DNA of 64,000 nucleotides from Aliivibrio finisterrensis (GCF_008933155.1 NZ_WBVP01000004.1:1-64000); one strand, 5' to 3'; shown: positions 48,437-59,423, counted from the first letter of the stretch. Notes: a model not told the origin generated them from the letters alone. Numbers and translations: made by a program.

Positions 48437-49885
48437 TTATGGGCGGTAAACTTTTACGTTCTTGTACCCATTTTCAATTAGCAATAAAGCTTGAAGACGA
48501 CTCATCACACCACGCTCACAGTATAAAAGGTATTCTTTAGATTGGTCTAAATCACCAAATTGGGTCGCAATCTTAAAGAAAGGCAAATGCTTAACTTCTA
48601 CACCCTCTATTTTTAATGGGTTTTCGTCTTCTTCTTCCGCACTACGAATATCTAAAACAACGACATTTGAGCTTAACTCAGATACCATTTCAACTTCAGG
48701 TGCTTGTTCTTGGCTTTCAGTTTCAATCGCACGAATATCCATTACGCGAGCATCATAAACCACTTGCTCAAGAATAGAGAAATCAAACTTAGCTTCTTCT
48801 TTCTCTAGCTTGAATTTTTCAGCTTTGATGGTTGGTTTTTTAGAAATCACTCCACAATACTCAGGCATCGTTTTAGCAAAATCTTCAGTGCCAATTTCAC
48901 GGGCTACATTAATGATATCTTCTTTATCCCAGTTAATTAAAGGACGTAGAATCAATGTATCTGTTACGTTATCAATATGACGTAAGTTCGTTAGTGTTTG
49001 ACTAGATACTTGCCCTAATGCTTCACCAGTAACTAAACCTTCGATACCTAATTTCTCTGCAACCATCCCACCTACACGCATAAACATACGCTTTAAGATA
49101 ACACCCATTTGGCCATCATCTACTTTCTCAAGGATCTCAGCAACAACGGGTTCAAAATCAACAGAGATGAATTTTACTTTTGCTGATGAACCGTATTTTT
49201 TCCACAAGAAATGAGAAACTTGTTTAACACCAATTTCGTGAGCTGGACCACCTAGATTAAAAAACATGTAATGTACTTTTGAACCACGTTTGATATGCAA
49301 GTAACTTGAAACGCCCGAGTCAAAACCACCAGAGATTAAGCTTAATACATCTTCTTGAGTACCTAGAGGAAAACCACCAAGTCCTTTATGACGAGCAATC
49401 ACCAAGTTCAGTTTTTCATTCTCTACTTCAAACTTAACCGTTACTTCAGGATTCTTTAATCGTACTTTTGCTGATTCAACCGCTTGATTTAAACCGCCAC
49501 CAACATAACGCTCTAATTCAATAGAGGTAAATTCATGTGTACCACGACGTTTAACACGCACACAGAACGTTTTTCCTTCAATGATTTCACGATTCATCTC
49601 TAAACATTGTTCAAAGATATCATGCATATCCGCAAAAGCACTCTGCGTAACTTCTAGTACATGGTGAATGCCTGGTGTATGAGTAACAGCCGTAAGTACT
49701 TCATTACGGTATGTACCATCAAGACCTGAAACTTCAATGTAATCACGACGGTTAATCACTTCAACGCCTTTTGTTTCGCGTTTAATGATACTGCGTAGAT
49801 TCGTTTCTAGAATACGAATAAAACGCTTACGTACTGAATCACTTTTAACAAAAACTTCTGGATGTGGCTTAACGATAAACTTCAT
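48437..49885 (-). CDS. thiI: tRNA 4-thiouridine synthase / ThiS sulfurtransferase ThiI
   Basis: Makes s4U8 in tRNA and supplies sulfur for the thiamine thiazole. The 482 residues match E. coli ThiI exactly in length. They comprise a THUMP domain (about 60-165), a PP-loop ATPase motif [10 protein letters not shown] (about 184-193) and a C-terminal rhodanese domain with the persulfide cysteine C456 in [11 protein letters not shown]. It is transcribed alone between two terminators. Confidence 0.96.
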   Translation of the reverse strand: MKFIVKPHPEVFVKSDSVRKRFIRILETNLRSIIKRETKGVEVINRRDYIEVSGLDGTYRNEVLTAVTHTPGIHHVLEVTQSAFADMHDIFEQCLEMNREIIEGKTFCVRVKRRGTHEFTSIELERYVGGGLNQAVESAKVRLKNPEVTVKFEVENEKLNLVIARHKGLGGFPLGTQEDVLSLISGGFDSGVSSYLHIKRGSKVHYMFFNLGGPAHEIGVKQVSHFLWKKYGSSAKVKFISVDFEPVVAEILEKVDDGQMGVILKRMFMRVGGMVAEKLGIEGLVTGEALGQVSSQTLTNLRHIDNVTDTLILRPLINWDKEDIINVAREIGTEDFAKTMPEYCGVISKKPTIKAEKFKLEKEEAKFDFSILEQVVYDARVMDIRAIETESQEQAPEVEMVSELSSNVVVLDIRSAEEEDENPLKIEGVEVKHLPFFKIATQFGDLDQSKEYLLYCERGVMSRLQALLLIENGYKNVKVYRP

Positions 49886-49970
49886 ATATAGGCTTCACTG
49901 GTGTGGAATAACAATCAAAAGGTTAGACTAAATGGATTTAAGACCTAATCTAAGGCGCAAGATTATACCG

Positions 49971-50005
49971 AAAAAAAAGGAGAGTTGCTAATTCAACTCT
50001 CCTTT
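49971..50005 (-). terminator. Terminator after pomB
   Basis: Perfect 12-bp stem AAAGGAGAGTTG/CAACTCTCCTTT with a 6-nt loop. The adjoining A-run on the forward strand is the T-tract on the reverse strand. Confidence 0.92.
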
Positions 50006-50027
50006 CATCATTTACTTAAACTATCTC

Positions 50028-50957
50028 TTATTTCTGTGCACTGGGCACTTCATCACTTTCATGCGCTTTACCTTGCATGATACTGATTTCAACTCGACGG
50101 TTACGAGCTCGCTGAGCCGCGGTTTTATTTGGTACAAGAGGCTCTGTTGACGCCATTCCTCGAACACGTAAACGGTCACTTTCAAAGCCCTTCACCCGCT
50201 CCATTTCATGAGCAACAGAAACCGCACGCTGCGCAGATAAATCCCAATTAGAACGGTATAATTCCGAATCTAATGGTTGATTATCTGTATGACCAGAAAC
50301 TCGAATAATACCTGGAATATCTTTTACTAACTCACCAATTTGACGGATAAGAGGACGAAACTTAGGTTGTAAGAATGCAGATCCCGCAGGGAATGCACCC
50401 TTTTCACGAATTCGAATCACTAATTGCTGTCCCAAATTCTCAACTTCCAGAGCACCATCATCAATTTCACGCTGTAACGCTTTTTTGATGGTTTCCTCTA
50501 ACTCTTGCTGTGTTTGGCTTTGACTTTCTGACTCTGATTCACTTTGAGAGTTAGTCTGTGTTGAGGTAGAAGATGACTCTCCTCCGGTTTGCTTACCTGC
50601 ATCACGTTTTATACCACCAGCACGATCAGACTCTCCATCATGAAAATCTAATGTTTTCTGAGGGATATCTATCGTTTGTTGCATGATCACTTCAATCGGT
50701 GTTGGCTCAGGGCGACCAGGTCGAAACTCTTGTGCAATAACACTGGTACCTTTAGGTATATCTTTTACTTCAAGTACGTTTTGAACCCCAAATGCAAATT
50801 TCATCGAACCTGCTATTTGCTTAAATTTCAACACATCCATTTCAGAAAAAGAAAGTAACAGTACGAAGAAACACATTAATAGCGTTGCTAAGTCCGCAAA
50901 TGTTGCCATCCATAAAGGGGCACCAGGAGGACATTTGCACTTATCTTCATCTTCCAT
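50028..50957 (-). CDS. pomB: Na+-driven flagellar stator protein PomB (MotB family)
   Basis: Stator subunit that anchors to peptidoglycan and carries the ion-binding aspartate. It has one membrane helix (about 15-40) with D22 in ATFADLATLLMCF. A plug/linker region follows, then an OmpA-like domain with VSGHTDNQPL and SNWDLSAQRA. The linker at about 125-152 is strikingly rich in Ser, Gln, Thr and Glu. The 309-residue length is near other PomB proteins. It follows pomA by 15 nt. Confidence 0.95.
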   Translation of the reverse strand: MEDEDKCKCPPGAPLWMATFADLATLLMCFFVLLLSFSEMDVLKFKQIAGSMKFAFGVQNVLEVKDIPKGTSVIAQEFRPGRPEPTPIEVIMQQTIDIPQKTLDFHDGESDRAGGIKRDAGKQTGGESSSTSTQTNSQSESESESQSQTQQELEETIKKALQREIDDGALEVENLGQQLVIRIREKGAFPAGSAFLQPKFRPLIRQIGELVKDIPGIIRVSGHTDNQPLDSELYRSNWDLSAQRAVSVAHEMERVKGFESDRLRVRGMASTEPLVPNKTAAQRARNRRVEISIMQGKAHESDEVPSAQK

Positions 50958-50972
50958 TGCTAGCTCCTAGTT

Positions 50973-51737
50973 TTATTCTTCGCCAATATCAACAACACGC
51001 TTCTTCTCGTTTAAGTAATTACGTAGGTAACTATCAATAACACGAGGGTTCTGACCATCTTGAATAGCTAAAATACCATCAAGGATCAAACGTCGATTTA
51101 ATTTCTCTTGTTCTTTACGTAATTCTAATTTATGCGCAATAGGGAATGCGATCATATTTGAGATAACAGAACCATATAATGTTGTTAAAAGTGCAACGGC
51201 CATTGCTGGGCCAATCGATTTGGGATCGTCCATGTTTGATAGCATACCCACCAAACCAATAAGCGTACCAATCATACCCATTGCCGGTGCTACATCACCA
51301 AACGCGGTAAATACACCAACACCTTTTTCATGGCGTTCGTTCGTTAACGCGATGTCTTTTTGTAATGTTGCTTTAACCACTTCGGCATCGTGTCCATCAA
51401 CCAATAAGTCGATGCCTTTTTGCATGAATGAATTACTGATCTCTTTTTCTTCTAATGCTAAAAAACCGCCTTTACGAGCTGCATCGGCCATTTCAACGAT
51501 CGTCACAATTAAATCAACCGGTTCGTCTGTTTTAAACATGAATGCTTTTGCCGCAATTTTCCCTGCGCCAAAAAATTGACCTACGGTAAACTTCATCAGT
51601 ACAACGAAGACAGAACCACCTACTACAATCAGTACCGATGTTGTATCCATAAAAATGGCTAAGCCACCAGCCAGTGCCATTGCCATGATAATAAATGCAA
51701 AACTACCAACTAAACCTATTAACGTTGCTAAATCCAC
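50973..51737 (-). CDS. pomA: Na+-driven flagellar stator protein PomA (MotA family)
   Basis: Four-helix stator subunit that converts ion flow into torque. The frame is open to ATG 51770. GGGGAG lies six bases before GTG 51737, and that start gives VDLATLIGLVG, the conserved PomA N-terminus, and 254 residues. V. alginolyticus PomA is also about this length, so GTG is preferred. Helices 3-4 include GDVAPAMGMIGTLIGLV and AVALLTTLYG. It forms an operon with pomB. Confidence 0.95.
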   Translation of the reverse strand: MDLATLIGLVGSFAFIIMAMALAGGLAIFMDTTSVLIVVGGSVFVVLMKFTVGQFFGAGKIAAKAFMFKTDEPVDLIVTIVEMADAARKGGFLALEEKEISNSFMQKGIDLLVDGHDAEVVKATLQKDIALTNERHEKGVGVFTAFGDVAPAMGMIGTLIGLVGMLSNMDDPKSIGPAMAVALLTTLYGSVISNMIAFPIAHKLELRKEQEKLNRRLILDGILAIQDGQNPRVIDSYLRNYLNEKKRVVDIGEE

Positions 51738-51831
51738 AGAGCGCTCCCCTATCTTGCTGCTTGTGTTCATTTATAATGTGCTAAGCAAAAAACAAGCCAT
51801 AAAAAGCATCCGTTTTTTTGCCGCTTATCTC

Positions 51832-51858
51832 TTATCGACCAAACGTATCAATGGTTTA
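51832..51858 (-). promoter_or_regulatory. Sigma-28 (FliA) type promoter of pomAB
   Basis: On the reverse strand TAAA, exactly 15 bp, then GTCGATAA: 11 of 12 matches to the flagellar consensus TAAA-N15-GCCGATAA. It lies about 95 nt before the pomA GTG, and motor genes are late (class 4) sigma-28 genes in vibrios. The rest of the 278-bp gap to xseB shows nothing definite. Confidence 0.8.
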
Positions 51859-52015
51859 ATTTTTTTATTCAAAAAAGCAATACCATCGATGAATTGTGTG
51901 AAATTTAACCCCTAAAGCGTAAATTTTAATTTTATGTATCACTTTCTCACCACTTCAATTGACCCTTTACGCACTCTGAGTTACCTTTCTTGGATCATTT
52001 TAAGAGTGAATCATT

Positions 52016-52258
52016 ATGGCTGTAAAAAAACCTGAAAATTTATCGTTTGAAGCGGCAATTGAAGAACTGGATTCTGTCGTTAATCAATTGGAGGGCGGTG
52101 ATCTGCCTCTTGAAGATGCTTTGAAGAAGTTTGAGCGTGGTATTGCCCTAGCTCGTGCGGGACAAGAAAAGCTGACTCAAGCTGAGCAACGTGTCGATAT
52201 TCTTCTTCAAGCTGATGATAATGCTGAACTAACCCCTTTTGATACTAATAATGATTGA
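52016..52258 (+). CDS. xseB: Exodeoxyribonuclease VII small subunit
   Basis: An 80-residue helical subunit that decorates XseA in the single-strand nuclease. The block FEAAIEELDSVVNQLEGGDLPLE and FERGIALARAGQEKL are family signatures. It overlaps ispA by 8 nt and begins the xseB-ispA-dxs operon conserved in enterics. Confidence 0.96.
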   Translation: MAVKKPENLSFEAAIEELDSVVNQLEGGDLPLEDALKKFERGIALARAGQEKLTQAEQRVDILLQADDNAELTPFDTNND

Positions 52259-53147
52259 TTCACTAAAACAACAATTACCTATTTATCAACAACGTAACAT
52301 TGAACAATTGCATCAATGGCTTGATAAAATTGAAATTCAACAGCAGCCTTTGACTGAAGCGATGAAATACGCATTACTTCTTGGAGGTAAACGCGCTCGC
52401 CCTTATCTAGTCTATATCACGGCAAAAATGTTAGGTGTACCGACTGAACACACTGATGCAGCAGCGGCAGCAGTTGAATGCATACACTCATACTCTTTAA
52501 TTCATGATGACTTACCAGCAATGGATAATGACGATTTACGCCGAGGCCATGCTACTTGTCATATAAAGTTTAATGAAGCTACCGCTATCCTTGCCGGTGA
52601 TGCCTTACAAACCTTGGCGTTTGAAATTCTAGCTAACGGTTCACTGACAGCGGATGCAGAATCTTCTCGAATTGATATGATCCGCTTGTTAGCAAAAGCC
52701 TCTGGAGCTTCAGGTATGTGCATGGGGCAATCTCTTGATTTACAGGCTGAAGGGAAGAAAGTTAACTTGTATTCTTTAGAGCAGATTCACGCCCATAAAA
52801 CGGGTGTATTAATAAAAAGTGCCATTCAGCTTGGCGCATTATGTGCTGGGGATAAGGGCAAAGCAATTCTCCCTCAACTTGAAACCTATGCCGACGCTAT
52901 CGGTTTAGCTTTTCAAGTTCAAGATGATATCCTAGATATTACTAGCAATACAGAAACTCTCGGAAAACCTCAAGGTTCTGATCTAGAATTAAAGAAAAGT
53001 ACTTACCCTGCCTTACTTGGCCTTGATGGCGCTCAACAGAAAGCAGAGCAATTGTACCAAACCGCAATTGAAGCATTGAATGATATCCCTTATAACACGG
53101 ATGCAATGCAAGCGTTCGCTCAATACGTCATTGAGCGTAAAAACTAA
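52251..53147 (+). CDS. ispA: Farnesyl diphosphate synthase
   Basis: Condenses isopentenyl diphosphate with dimethylallyl and geranyl diphosphate. The two aspartate-rich motifs are [15 protein letters not shown] (about 86-100) and FQVQDDILD (about 222-230). The frame is open to TTG 52239, but ATG 52251, overlapping the xseB stop as ATGATTGA, gives 298 residues (E. coli 299). It supplies ubiquinone, undecaprenol and other lipids used by enzymes elsewhere in the window. Confidence 0.96.
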   Translation: MIDSLKQQLPIYQQRNIEQLHQWLDKIEIQQQPLTEAMKYALLLGGKRARPYLVYITAKMLGVPTEHTDAAAAAVECIHSYSLIHDDLPAMDNDDLRRGHATCHIKFNEATAILAGDALQTLAFEILANGSLTADAESSRIDMIRLLAKASGASGMCMGQSLDLQAEGKKVNLYSLEQIHAHKTGVLIKSAIQLGALCAGDKGKAILPQLETYADAIGLAFQVQDDILDITSNTETLGKPQGSDLELKKSTYPALLGLDGAQQKAEQLYQTAIEALNDIPYNTDAMQAFAQYVIERKN

Positions 53148-53167
53148 AACAGATAAGCGCTAATATT

Positions 53168-55051
53168 ATGTCACTAGATATTTCAAAATACCCGATTCTG
53201 GCTTTGGCAAATACCCCAGATGAATTACGCTCTTTACCTAGAGAAAGCCTGCCTGCTTTATGTGATGAGCTACGTACTTACCTATTAAATTCAGTAAGTA
53301 AAACAAGCGGACACTTAGCGTCTGGTCTTGGTGTTGTCGAGCTGACCGTAGCTTTGCATTACGTGTATAACACGCCTTTTGATCAGCTTATTTGGGATGT
53401 TGGACATCAAGCTTATCCTCATAAAATCTTAACCGGTCGCCGTGAACAGTTATCTACTATTCGCCAAAAAAACGGATTACACCCATTTCCATGGCGCGGT
53501 GAAAGTGAATACGACGTATTGTCTGTAGGACATTCATCTACCTCAATTAGTGCCGCCTTAGGTTTAGCTATTTGTGCTGAAAAAGAACATGAAAACCGTA
53601 AGGTCGTTAGTGTTATTGGTGATGGTGCAATCACAGCAGGCATGGCATTTGAAGCCTTAAACCACGCAGGTGATATTCACCCAGATATGTTAGTTGTCTT
53701 AAATGACAATGAGATGTCAATTTCTGAAAACGTAGGCGCATTAAACAACCAATTAGCACGAGTACTTTCAGGCAGCCTGTATACATCGATTCGTGAAGGT
53801 GGCAAAAAAGTACTTTCTGGTACCCCAACGATTAAAGAGTTATTAAAGCGCACGGAAGAACACTTAAAAGGCATGGTTGTACCTGGAACCATGTTTGAAG
53901 AACTAGGGTTTAATTACATCGGTCCTGTTGATGGGCATGATGTCAACGAGCTCGTTCATACCTTAAACAATATGCGTAATTTAAAAGGACCGCAGTTCTT
54001 ACACATCATGACCAAGAAAGGGAAAGGCTACGAGCCTGCTGAAAAAGATCCTATCAGCTACCATGGTGTTCCTAAATTTGATCCAAAAGACAGCTCATTA
54101 CCTAAATCGTCTGGCGGAAAACCAACATTTTCAAACATCTTTGGTGATTTCCTTTGCGATATGGCTAAAGAAGACGATAAATTAATGGCCATCACGCCTG
54201 CTATGCGCGAAGGCTCTGGCATGGTTCGCTTCTCTAAAGAATACCCAAGCCAATATTTTGATGCCGCTATTGCAGAACAACATGCAGTGACACTTGCAAG
54301 TGGCATGGCTATTGCCGGTTACAATCCGATTGTTGCTATCTACTCAACGTTTTTACAACGTGGTTATGATCAATTAATTCATGACGTTGCGATCATGGAT
54401 TTACCTGTTATGTTTGCTATTGACCGTGCAGGTCTCGTGGGCGCAGACGGCCAGACTCATCAAGGCGCTTTTGATATCAGCTTTATGCGCTGTATTCCAA
54501 ATATGGTTATCATGACGCCAAGCGATGAAAATGAATGCCGTCAAATGCTATACACTGGCCATAAGCATACTGGACCAAGTGCTGTTCGTTACCCAAGAGG
54601 CAGCGCAACTGGTGTCGATGTTGATAAAACAATGCGAGCGCTAGAAATTGGTAAAGGCCGTCTACTTCGTGAAACTAAAATCACGGAAAAAGGAGAGCGT
54701 GTTGCTATTTTAAACTTTGGCACGTTCTTAGAAAATAGCCTTGTGGCGGCTGAAAATTTGGATGCTACTGTTGCAGACATGCGCTTTGCAAAACCACTCG
54801 ATGAAGCCTTACTGTGCGAATTAGTAACGAATCACGATGTATTAATTACTGTTGAAGAAAATGCAATTTCAGGTGGTGCCGGTTCGGGTGTGATTGAATT
54901 CTTGATGAAGAACCGCTTGATTAAACCAGTTCTACAATTAGGTTTACCTGATGAGTTCATTGCTCAAGGTACGCAAGAAGAAATGCACACCGAACTTGGA
55001 TTAGATGCGCAAGGTATTGAAAAACAGATCAGAGACTATCTGGACCTCTAA
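53168..55051 (+). CDS. dxs: 1-deoxy-D-xylulose-5-phosphate synthase
   Basis: Thiamine-diphosphate enzyme making DXP from pyruvate and glyceraldehyde 3-phosphate, the entry step of the non-mevalonate isoprenoid route and a precursor for thiamine and pyridoxal. The 627 residues have the TPP motif [20 protein letters not shown] with downstream LNDNEMSIS, the catalytic glutamate in [10 protein letters not shown] and the transketolase C-terminal domain. It starts 20 nt after ispA. Confidence 0.97.
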   Translation: MSLDISKYPILALANTPDELRSLPRESLPALCDELRTYLLNSVSKTSGHLASGLGVVELTVALHYVYNTPFDQLIWDVGHQAYPHKILTGRREQLSTIRQKNGLHPFPWRGESEYDVLSVGHSSTSISAALGLAICAEKEHENRKVVSVIGDGAITAGMAFEALNHAGDIHPDMLVVLNDNEMSISENVGALNNQLARVLSGSLYTSIREGGKKVLSGTPTIKELLKRTEEHLKGMVVPGTMFEELGFNYIGPVDGHDVNELVHTLNNMRNLKGPQFLHIMTKKGKGYEPAEKDPISYHGVPKFDPKDSSLPKSSGGKPTFSNIFGDFLCDMAKEDDKLMAITPAMREGSGMVRFSKEYPSQYFDAAIAEQHAVTLASGMAIAGYNPIVAIYSTFLQRGYDQLIHDVAIMDLPVMFAIDRAGLVGADGQTHQGAFDISFMRCIPNMVIMTPSDENECRQMLYTGHKHTGPSAVRYPRGSATGVDVDKTMRALEIGKGRLLRETKITEKGERVAILNFGTFLENSLVAAENLDATVADMRFAKPLDEALLCELVTNHDVLITVEENAISGGAGSGVIEFLMKNRLIKPVLQLGLPDEFIAQGTQEEMHTELGLDAQGIEKQIRDYLDL

Positions 55052-55081
55052 ATAGTCCATATCTAATTTTCAGTGAGACAT

Positions 55082-55112
55082 AAAAAATGCCACAACTCTG
55101 TGGCATTTTTTC
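55082..55112 (+). terminator. Terminator after dxs
   Basis: Stem AAAAAATGCCACA/TGTGGCATTTTTT with an ACTC-type loop and T-run. It is nearly symmetrical and could work on both strands. Confidence 0.92.
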
Positions 55113-55118
55113 TATCTA

Positions 55119-55220
55119 CCTAAGCGACAATTTAGTCTAATTTTGCAATACCGTAAATAATGCGTCTAATTTTCCCTCTTTTGGTAAAAAATGAGCAATA
55201 CAATATACTTTCTTAGACAT
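55119..55220 (-). pseudogene. Remnant of an antibiotic-biosynthesis-monooxygenase (ABM) gene
   Basis: Reverse-strand ATG at 55220 with ribosome site AAGGAAA. Twenty-seven codons (beginning MSKKVYCIAHFLPKEGKL) resemble the N-terminus of small ABM-domain proteins of vibrios. A TAG at 55137-55139 follows. Past the stop the same frame still resembles the family (pattern L-R seven codons on), with another stop before the dxs terminator. The remaining two thirds of a usual 95-100-residue protein are missing. A 27-residue peptide may still be translated, but decay is the simpler reading. Confidence 0.5.
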
Positions 55221-55296
55221 AAGCTTTCCTTGTGTTATTGACTGTAGTCCGTTTATCTTTCATTATCTCCATACACTAAATTGTATGGTCAACATA

Positions 55297-55572
55297 ATGA
55301 AGTCAGACGTAGATAAGATGCTAAATAAACACCAACAACTTACGCACAGTACCGATGTCAAAGTAACATCTCATACTCAGCGTGATATTGGACGTTGGAT
55401 ACAGCATACCATCATGATTGAAAACTGTAATGTTCCATTTAAATTTAATCGAACAAAACCCTACCAATCACTCAAGGGGGCAAGAATAAACCTTACTTAT
55501 TACCCAAGTATAGAAATCCTAGCGGGTTTTGAAATAGAAATAATGAAAGTAGTTCGAATTAAACGCAGTTAA
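55297..55572 (+). CDS. Hypothetical protein, 91 residues
   Basis: A small basic protein of unknown function, about MKSDVDKML to KVVRIKRS. It has no signal peptide, membrane helix or recognisable motif. Predicted mixed alpha/beta content with [21 protein letters not shown] suggests a compact domain. An upstream ATG at 55285 would add four residues, and neither start has a good ribosome site. The stop overlaps the convergent luxQ stop by 4 nt. Codon use resembles its neighbours, which favours a real gene; I do not recognise the family. Confidence 0.6.
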   Translation: MKSDVDKMLNKHQQLTHSTDVKVTSHTQRDIGRWIQHTIMIENCNVPFKFNRTKPYQSLKGARINLTYYPSIEILAGFEIEIMKVVRIKRS

Positions 55573-57797
55573 TGTCTACACTGAAGCTTATAAAAAACTA
55601 AGGCATCTAAAATAGACTTTTCTTTTATTGGCTTCGTAATTACATAATTAGCTCCAGCCATTAAAAACTCCTCATTAGACTCCTTCAATACATCAGCCGT
55701 ATAAGCATAAATAGGTGTATTCAATTTTAATACATCACGAATATATTTTGTTGCCTCAATACCACTCATCCCTGGCATCTGATTATCCATAAGAATAAGA
55801 TCAAACGACCTCTCCAATAGTTGATTAATACCATTTTGAGCAGAAATTTGCCAATCCACACGTAAGCCATATTTTTTACAATAAGCCTTAGCGATATAAG
55901 CATTAGACTTATTATCTTCAATCAAAAGTACATTTAAACCGGTTGGCAGTAAAGATTCGTAAGTACTATCTTGGTTCGCAGTACTTTCATCTACAGTATC
56001 AATAACAGTAACAGGGACTTGAGCCTGGAATATAGAACCATAACCTAATTTACTTTGAACGCTAATTTTCCCATGCAATAAATCCAACAACTGCCTAACA
56101 ATAGCCAACCCTAGCCCGCTACCACCAACTTTTCTTATTTCTGTTGATTCCGCTTGAATAAAGGGTTCAAATATTAATGATTGTTCCTTTAAGTCCATAC
56201 CTATACCGGTATCTGCCACATCAATATAAAGGATAACTTGATCATTATTTGTTTTTAAAGAAAGCGTTAATTTAACGTTACCAGAATCAGTAAACTTAAC
56301 GGCATTACTTAATAAATTAAACAATATTTGAGTTATTCTAACCTTATCAGAATTGATTAATGCATTTTCATCAATGTTATTATAAATAATAAAATTGACT
56401 TCCTTCCCTGCACAAAGAGGAGTATATATTGCATTAATTGTTTCTAACACATCACTCAGTTTAAATGGTTCGCACAATATATTAAGTTTGTCCTGTTCTA
56501 TCTGAGAAAAGTCAAGTACATCATTTAAAACAGCAAGAAGATGCTCCCCTCCCTGGTGAAGAATTGCTATTTGTTTTCTTTGCTCGGCAGTTAAATCGGT
56601 TTGTTTTAATAAACTAGAAATGCCAAGAATACCATTTAAAGGCGTACGTATCTCATGACTCATTCGCGCTAAGAAATCTGATTTTACTTGTGTAGATTTT
56701 TCAGCAGTTGCCTGAGCTTTATAACTGTCTTCTTTTGCTTCAATTAATTCAATAAAGGTTTCTTCTAATTTATGTCCTATATTATCAAATTCAAGAATAC
56801 CACTACCCTGATATTGAGTACCCGAATTTTTTTTCGAGACATCATCTGCATATTTTAGCAATGATTTAAGTGCTAATACTATTTTATGTTCAAATAGACC
56901 TCTAATTAATATCGCCATAGCAATAAGAACAAAAAATGAAAGAACAACACTGTAAATGAATCGTTGCTCTAGCATTTCTATATTATTTGTATTTTGCAAA
57001 GTTAATATAGATAATTTTCCATTTAATGATTCAATATCTATATCTGTCAAATTTATATTTTTATTTTTTGATAGTAAATCAGTATCATTAATTGTTTTTT
57101 TAATTTCATCATATTCTTCTGTTTCTTTTTTTATACTTGTGGCTATAATGTTATTATTATTGACAATTAACACATCTTGACTATTACTTATTTCTTTTAA
57201 ATTATGAACAAAAGAAATATTATTATTTAATATTTCCGCATTGTATAAATATCCTCTTATCTTACCAGTAGAAGAAATTACGATCGGTGTTTTTCTTATT
57301 AATATATGATTTTGAGATAAATTTTCATCAATCATCATATAATACCAAATATTAATATGAATGTTTTTCCCTATTATACCTTGAAGATCTTTATCATATA
57401 AGCCAAGAAACAAGTTATTACCATCATTCCAATAAAGTTTATTATCGTTCTCAATAAAACGAAAGTCTGGCGAATTGTACGGAGATTTAGCTTCTATATC
57501 TGAGAAATAATGCTCAAGGCTTCGAATACGGTCTGTATTTTCACCATCTTGTAACCCCAAACTACCCGCATCCGTATCTTGCCTGATTTGCAATATGGCT
57601 AAACGATGATTTAAAAAATTAGTTACTAAACTAGAGGTTTGTTGTAAGTTTCGCTTAACTTCTTCATTTATTGTATTAATACTAAGCTGGTAGGTATGAA
57701 TTGTTATACCTACCGTTAAAATAGAAAATATAACGAAAATAGCTCGAAAGATAAGATCTGCTAACGATGCTTTTTTCACAAAATTTTCTTTACTCAT
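55569..57797 (-). CDS. luxQ: AI-2 sensor hybrid histidine kinase/phosphatase LuxQ
   Basis: Membrane partner of LuxP that feeds phosphate to LuxU-LuxO. The 742 residues have TM1 (about 15-35), a periplasmic LuxP-binding region (about 38-280) and TM2 (281-300). The kinase core follows, with phospho-His H381 ([11 protein letters not shown]), N box, G1 DTGIGM (529-534) and G2 GGSGLGLA (558-565). A receiver has phospho-Asp D671 ([10 protein letters not shown]). It is over 100 residues shorter than V. harveyi LuxQ. The periplasmic half is unusually A/T-rich with many Asn and Ile codons. It overlaps luxP by 8 nt. Confidence 0.93.
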   Translation of the reverse strand: MSKENFVKKASLADLIFRAIFVIFSILTVGITIHTYQLSINTINEEVKRNLQQTSSLVTNFLNHRLAILQIRQDTDAGSLGLQDGENTDRIRSLEHYFSDIEAKSPYNSPDFRFIENDNKLYWNDGNNLFLGLYDKDLQGIIGKNIHINIWYYMMIDENLSQNHILIRKTPIVISSTGKIRGYLYNAEILNNNISFVHNLKEISNSQDVLIVNNNNIIATSIKKETEEYDEIKKTINDTDLLSKNKNINLTDIDIESLNGKLSILTLQNTNNIEMLEQRFIYSVVLSFFVLIAMAILIRGLFEHKIVLALKSLLKYADDVSKKNSGTQYQGSGILEFDNIGHKLEETFIELIEAKEDSYKAQATAEKSTQVKSDFLARMSHEIRTPLNGILGISSLLKQTDLTAEQRKQIAILHQGGEHLLAVLNDVLDFSQIEQDKLNILCEPFKLSDVLETINAIYTPLCAGKEVNFIIYNNIDENALINSDKVRITQILFNLLSNAVKFTDSGNVKLTLSLKTNNDQVILYIDVADTGIGMDLKEQSLIFEPFIQAESTEIRKVGGSGLGLAIVRQLLDLLHGKISVQSKLGYGSIFQAQVPVTVIDTVDESTANQDSTYESLLPTGLNVLLIEDNKSNAYIAKAYCKKYGLRVDWQISAQNGINQLLERSFDLILMDNQMPGMSGIEATKYIRDVLKLNTPIYAYTADVLKESNEEFLMAGANYVITKPIKEKSILDALVFYKLQCRH

Positions 57798-58917
57798 GCT
57801 CTAAGTCTACGCCTGAATAACGGAAGGCTCTCTGCTTTAGCTTCTCTAACTCTTCAGTGCTTGTCTCTGATGTAACCATTTCAAAATCACCAGAGTACAC
57901 AATAGGTACTTGCTTACCTTCAAGATCTAATTTAATCGCTTCAGCCATGACAACGCCAATATCATCGTTCATTCTCATGACTGTAGCATCGAGTTTCCCC
58001 TGCTCGATAGCTATTAATTCGAGCGAGCCACCACCCCAACCATTAAGCATAGGTTGAACATTCATATTCTCATCTAAGGCATCTAGTGCACCAAGAGCAA
58101 TATCAGTAGAAGAAGAATAAATAAAATCAATATCAGGGTTGTCATTCACTATATTTTTCGTTGCCTTATAAGCACTTTCTTCTGTCGAATCAGTATAAAA
58201 TGAAGACGTTAACGTATACTTATTATTATCCATTGATTGAACAAATACATCACCTCTAGCTGTACTTAAATAACCATAAGAATAATATAACATTCCATAT
58301 TTAGCGCCGTTAGGAAACTTAGTTTGAAAATATTTTGCCAACAAACGAGTTCCTATAACATGATCAAAGCCCGCATATAATAATGGCTGAGTGTCATGCC
58401 ATGCTTTTACGGGTGTTGTGATATTTTGCAGAATAATTTTAGTTTCAGGATTCTGTAGTACATGTTCAATGAATTTACGATGACGAGTCGTGCTAAGAGT
58501 AAAAATAAGATAATCCGATTTTTGCTCAATCGCATTATATAAAGAGCGACTCTGCTCTTTAAAGTCAACATTCAAACGGGTTGATACTGGCATTAATTCA
58601 TACTCTATATTTAATGCTTGTAAGCGAGCCTCAAAAGCGATTAAATTACGCTTCCAATAATCAGAGGCCTGCTCCCCAGGATAAACAAATGAAATGTTAA
58701 TTGGTTTATCTTGTGTTACAGATAAAGGAATAGGGTCTTGCTTTACGACATTAGTCAGTGACGATGTTAGCGCTTTTTCTTTAGGGTACTTTGTCAAATA
58801 CTCATTATAGCCCCAGTATCCAACCAAAACAGGATCTGAAAACGCGACCTTGGAATAACTTGAACAAACAGCCAATACCATCAGTAATGAACAGCATTTT
58901 GCCTTGAATGTAACCAT
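57790..58917 (-). CDS. luxP: AI-2 periplasmic binding protein LuxP
   Basis: Receptor for the furanosyl borate diester form of AI-2; ligand binding switches LuxQ from kinase to phosphatase. The 375 residues have a signal peptide (about 1-27) and a type-I periplasmic-binding fold. Conserved LuxP blocks are [65 protein letters not shown] and VMRMNDD. The ATG directly abuts the pgpA stop (TAAATG), implying coupled translation. Confidence 0.95.
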   Translation of the reverse strand: MVTFKAKCCSLLMVLAVCSSYSKVAFSDPVLVGYWGYNEYLTKYPKEKALTSSLTNVVKQDPIPLSVTQDKPINISFVYPGEQASDYWKRNLIAFEARLQALNIEYELMPVSTRLNVDFKEQSRSLYNAIEQKSDYLIFTLSTTRHRKFIEHVLQNPETKIILQNITTPVKAWHDTQPLLYAGFDHVIGTRLLAKYFQTKFPNGAKYGMLYYSYGYLSTARGDVFVQSMDNNKYTLTSSFYTDSTEESAYKATKNIVNDNPDIDFIYSSSTDIALGALDALDENMNVQPMLNGWGGGSLELIAIEQGKLDATVMRMNDDIGVVMAEAIKLDLEGKQVPIVYSGDFEMVTSETSTEELEKLKQRAFRYSGVDLEHE

Positions 58918-59421
58918 TTATAACCAACCAGAATATTTACCAATTAGCCAAAGGCTAATTAGAGCCATAAATCCAGCGACAATATCATCTAGCATGATGC
59001 CAAAGCCGCCATGAACTTTGCTATCTAGCCATCCAATTGGCCAAGGTTTTACCATGTCAAAAAATCGAAATAAAATAAACCCTGTTAGTAACCATTTCCA
59101 GTCAGTTACCGATATATTTAAGTAGGGAACAATACTCATCGTTATCCAAAGACCAACGAATTCATCCCATACAATTGAACCGTGATCGTGCACCTTCATA
59201 TCTGATGAAGTAATGTCACAAATTTTAATACCTATTACTGCAGAAACAATAACTGCGACCACAAATAGAGAAAAAGGAAGTTGTGCTAACAATAGATAAA
59301 ATGGGATTGCAGCTAGCGTTCCCATTGTGCCAGGGATCACTGGCGCTAAACCACTACCAAAGCCTGTAGCCAGAAGATGCCACGGATTTTTTAAACTAAT
59401 TAATGCTAAAGGATTTGTCAT
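58918..59421 (-). CDS. pgpA: Phosphatidylglycerophosphatase A
   Basis: Membrane phosphatase making phosphatidylglycerol. The 167 residues have family motifs GSGLAPVIPGTMGTLAAIP, KICDITSSDMKVHDHGSIVWDEFVG and FRFFDMVKPWPI, with about four membrane segments. It starts 2 nt after thiL, as in E. coli, and is followed without a gap by luxP. Confidence 0.95.
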   Translation of the reverse strand: MTNPLALISLKNPWHLLATGFGSGLAPVIPGTMGTLAAIPFYLLLAQLPFSLFVVAVIVSAVIGIKICDITSSDMKVHDHGSIVWDEFVGLWITMSIVPYLNISVTDWKWLLTGFILFRFFDMVKPWPIGWLDSKVHGGFGIMLDDIVAGFMALISLWLIGKYSGWL

Positions 59422-59423
59422 GA

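Noticed and set aside
51220-51579. Forward 119-codon frame inside pomA
   Set aside because: Antisense to pomA membrane helices, with no ribosome site; serine/proline-rich as expected for a mirror frame.
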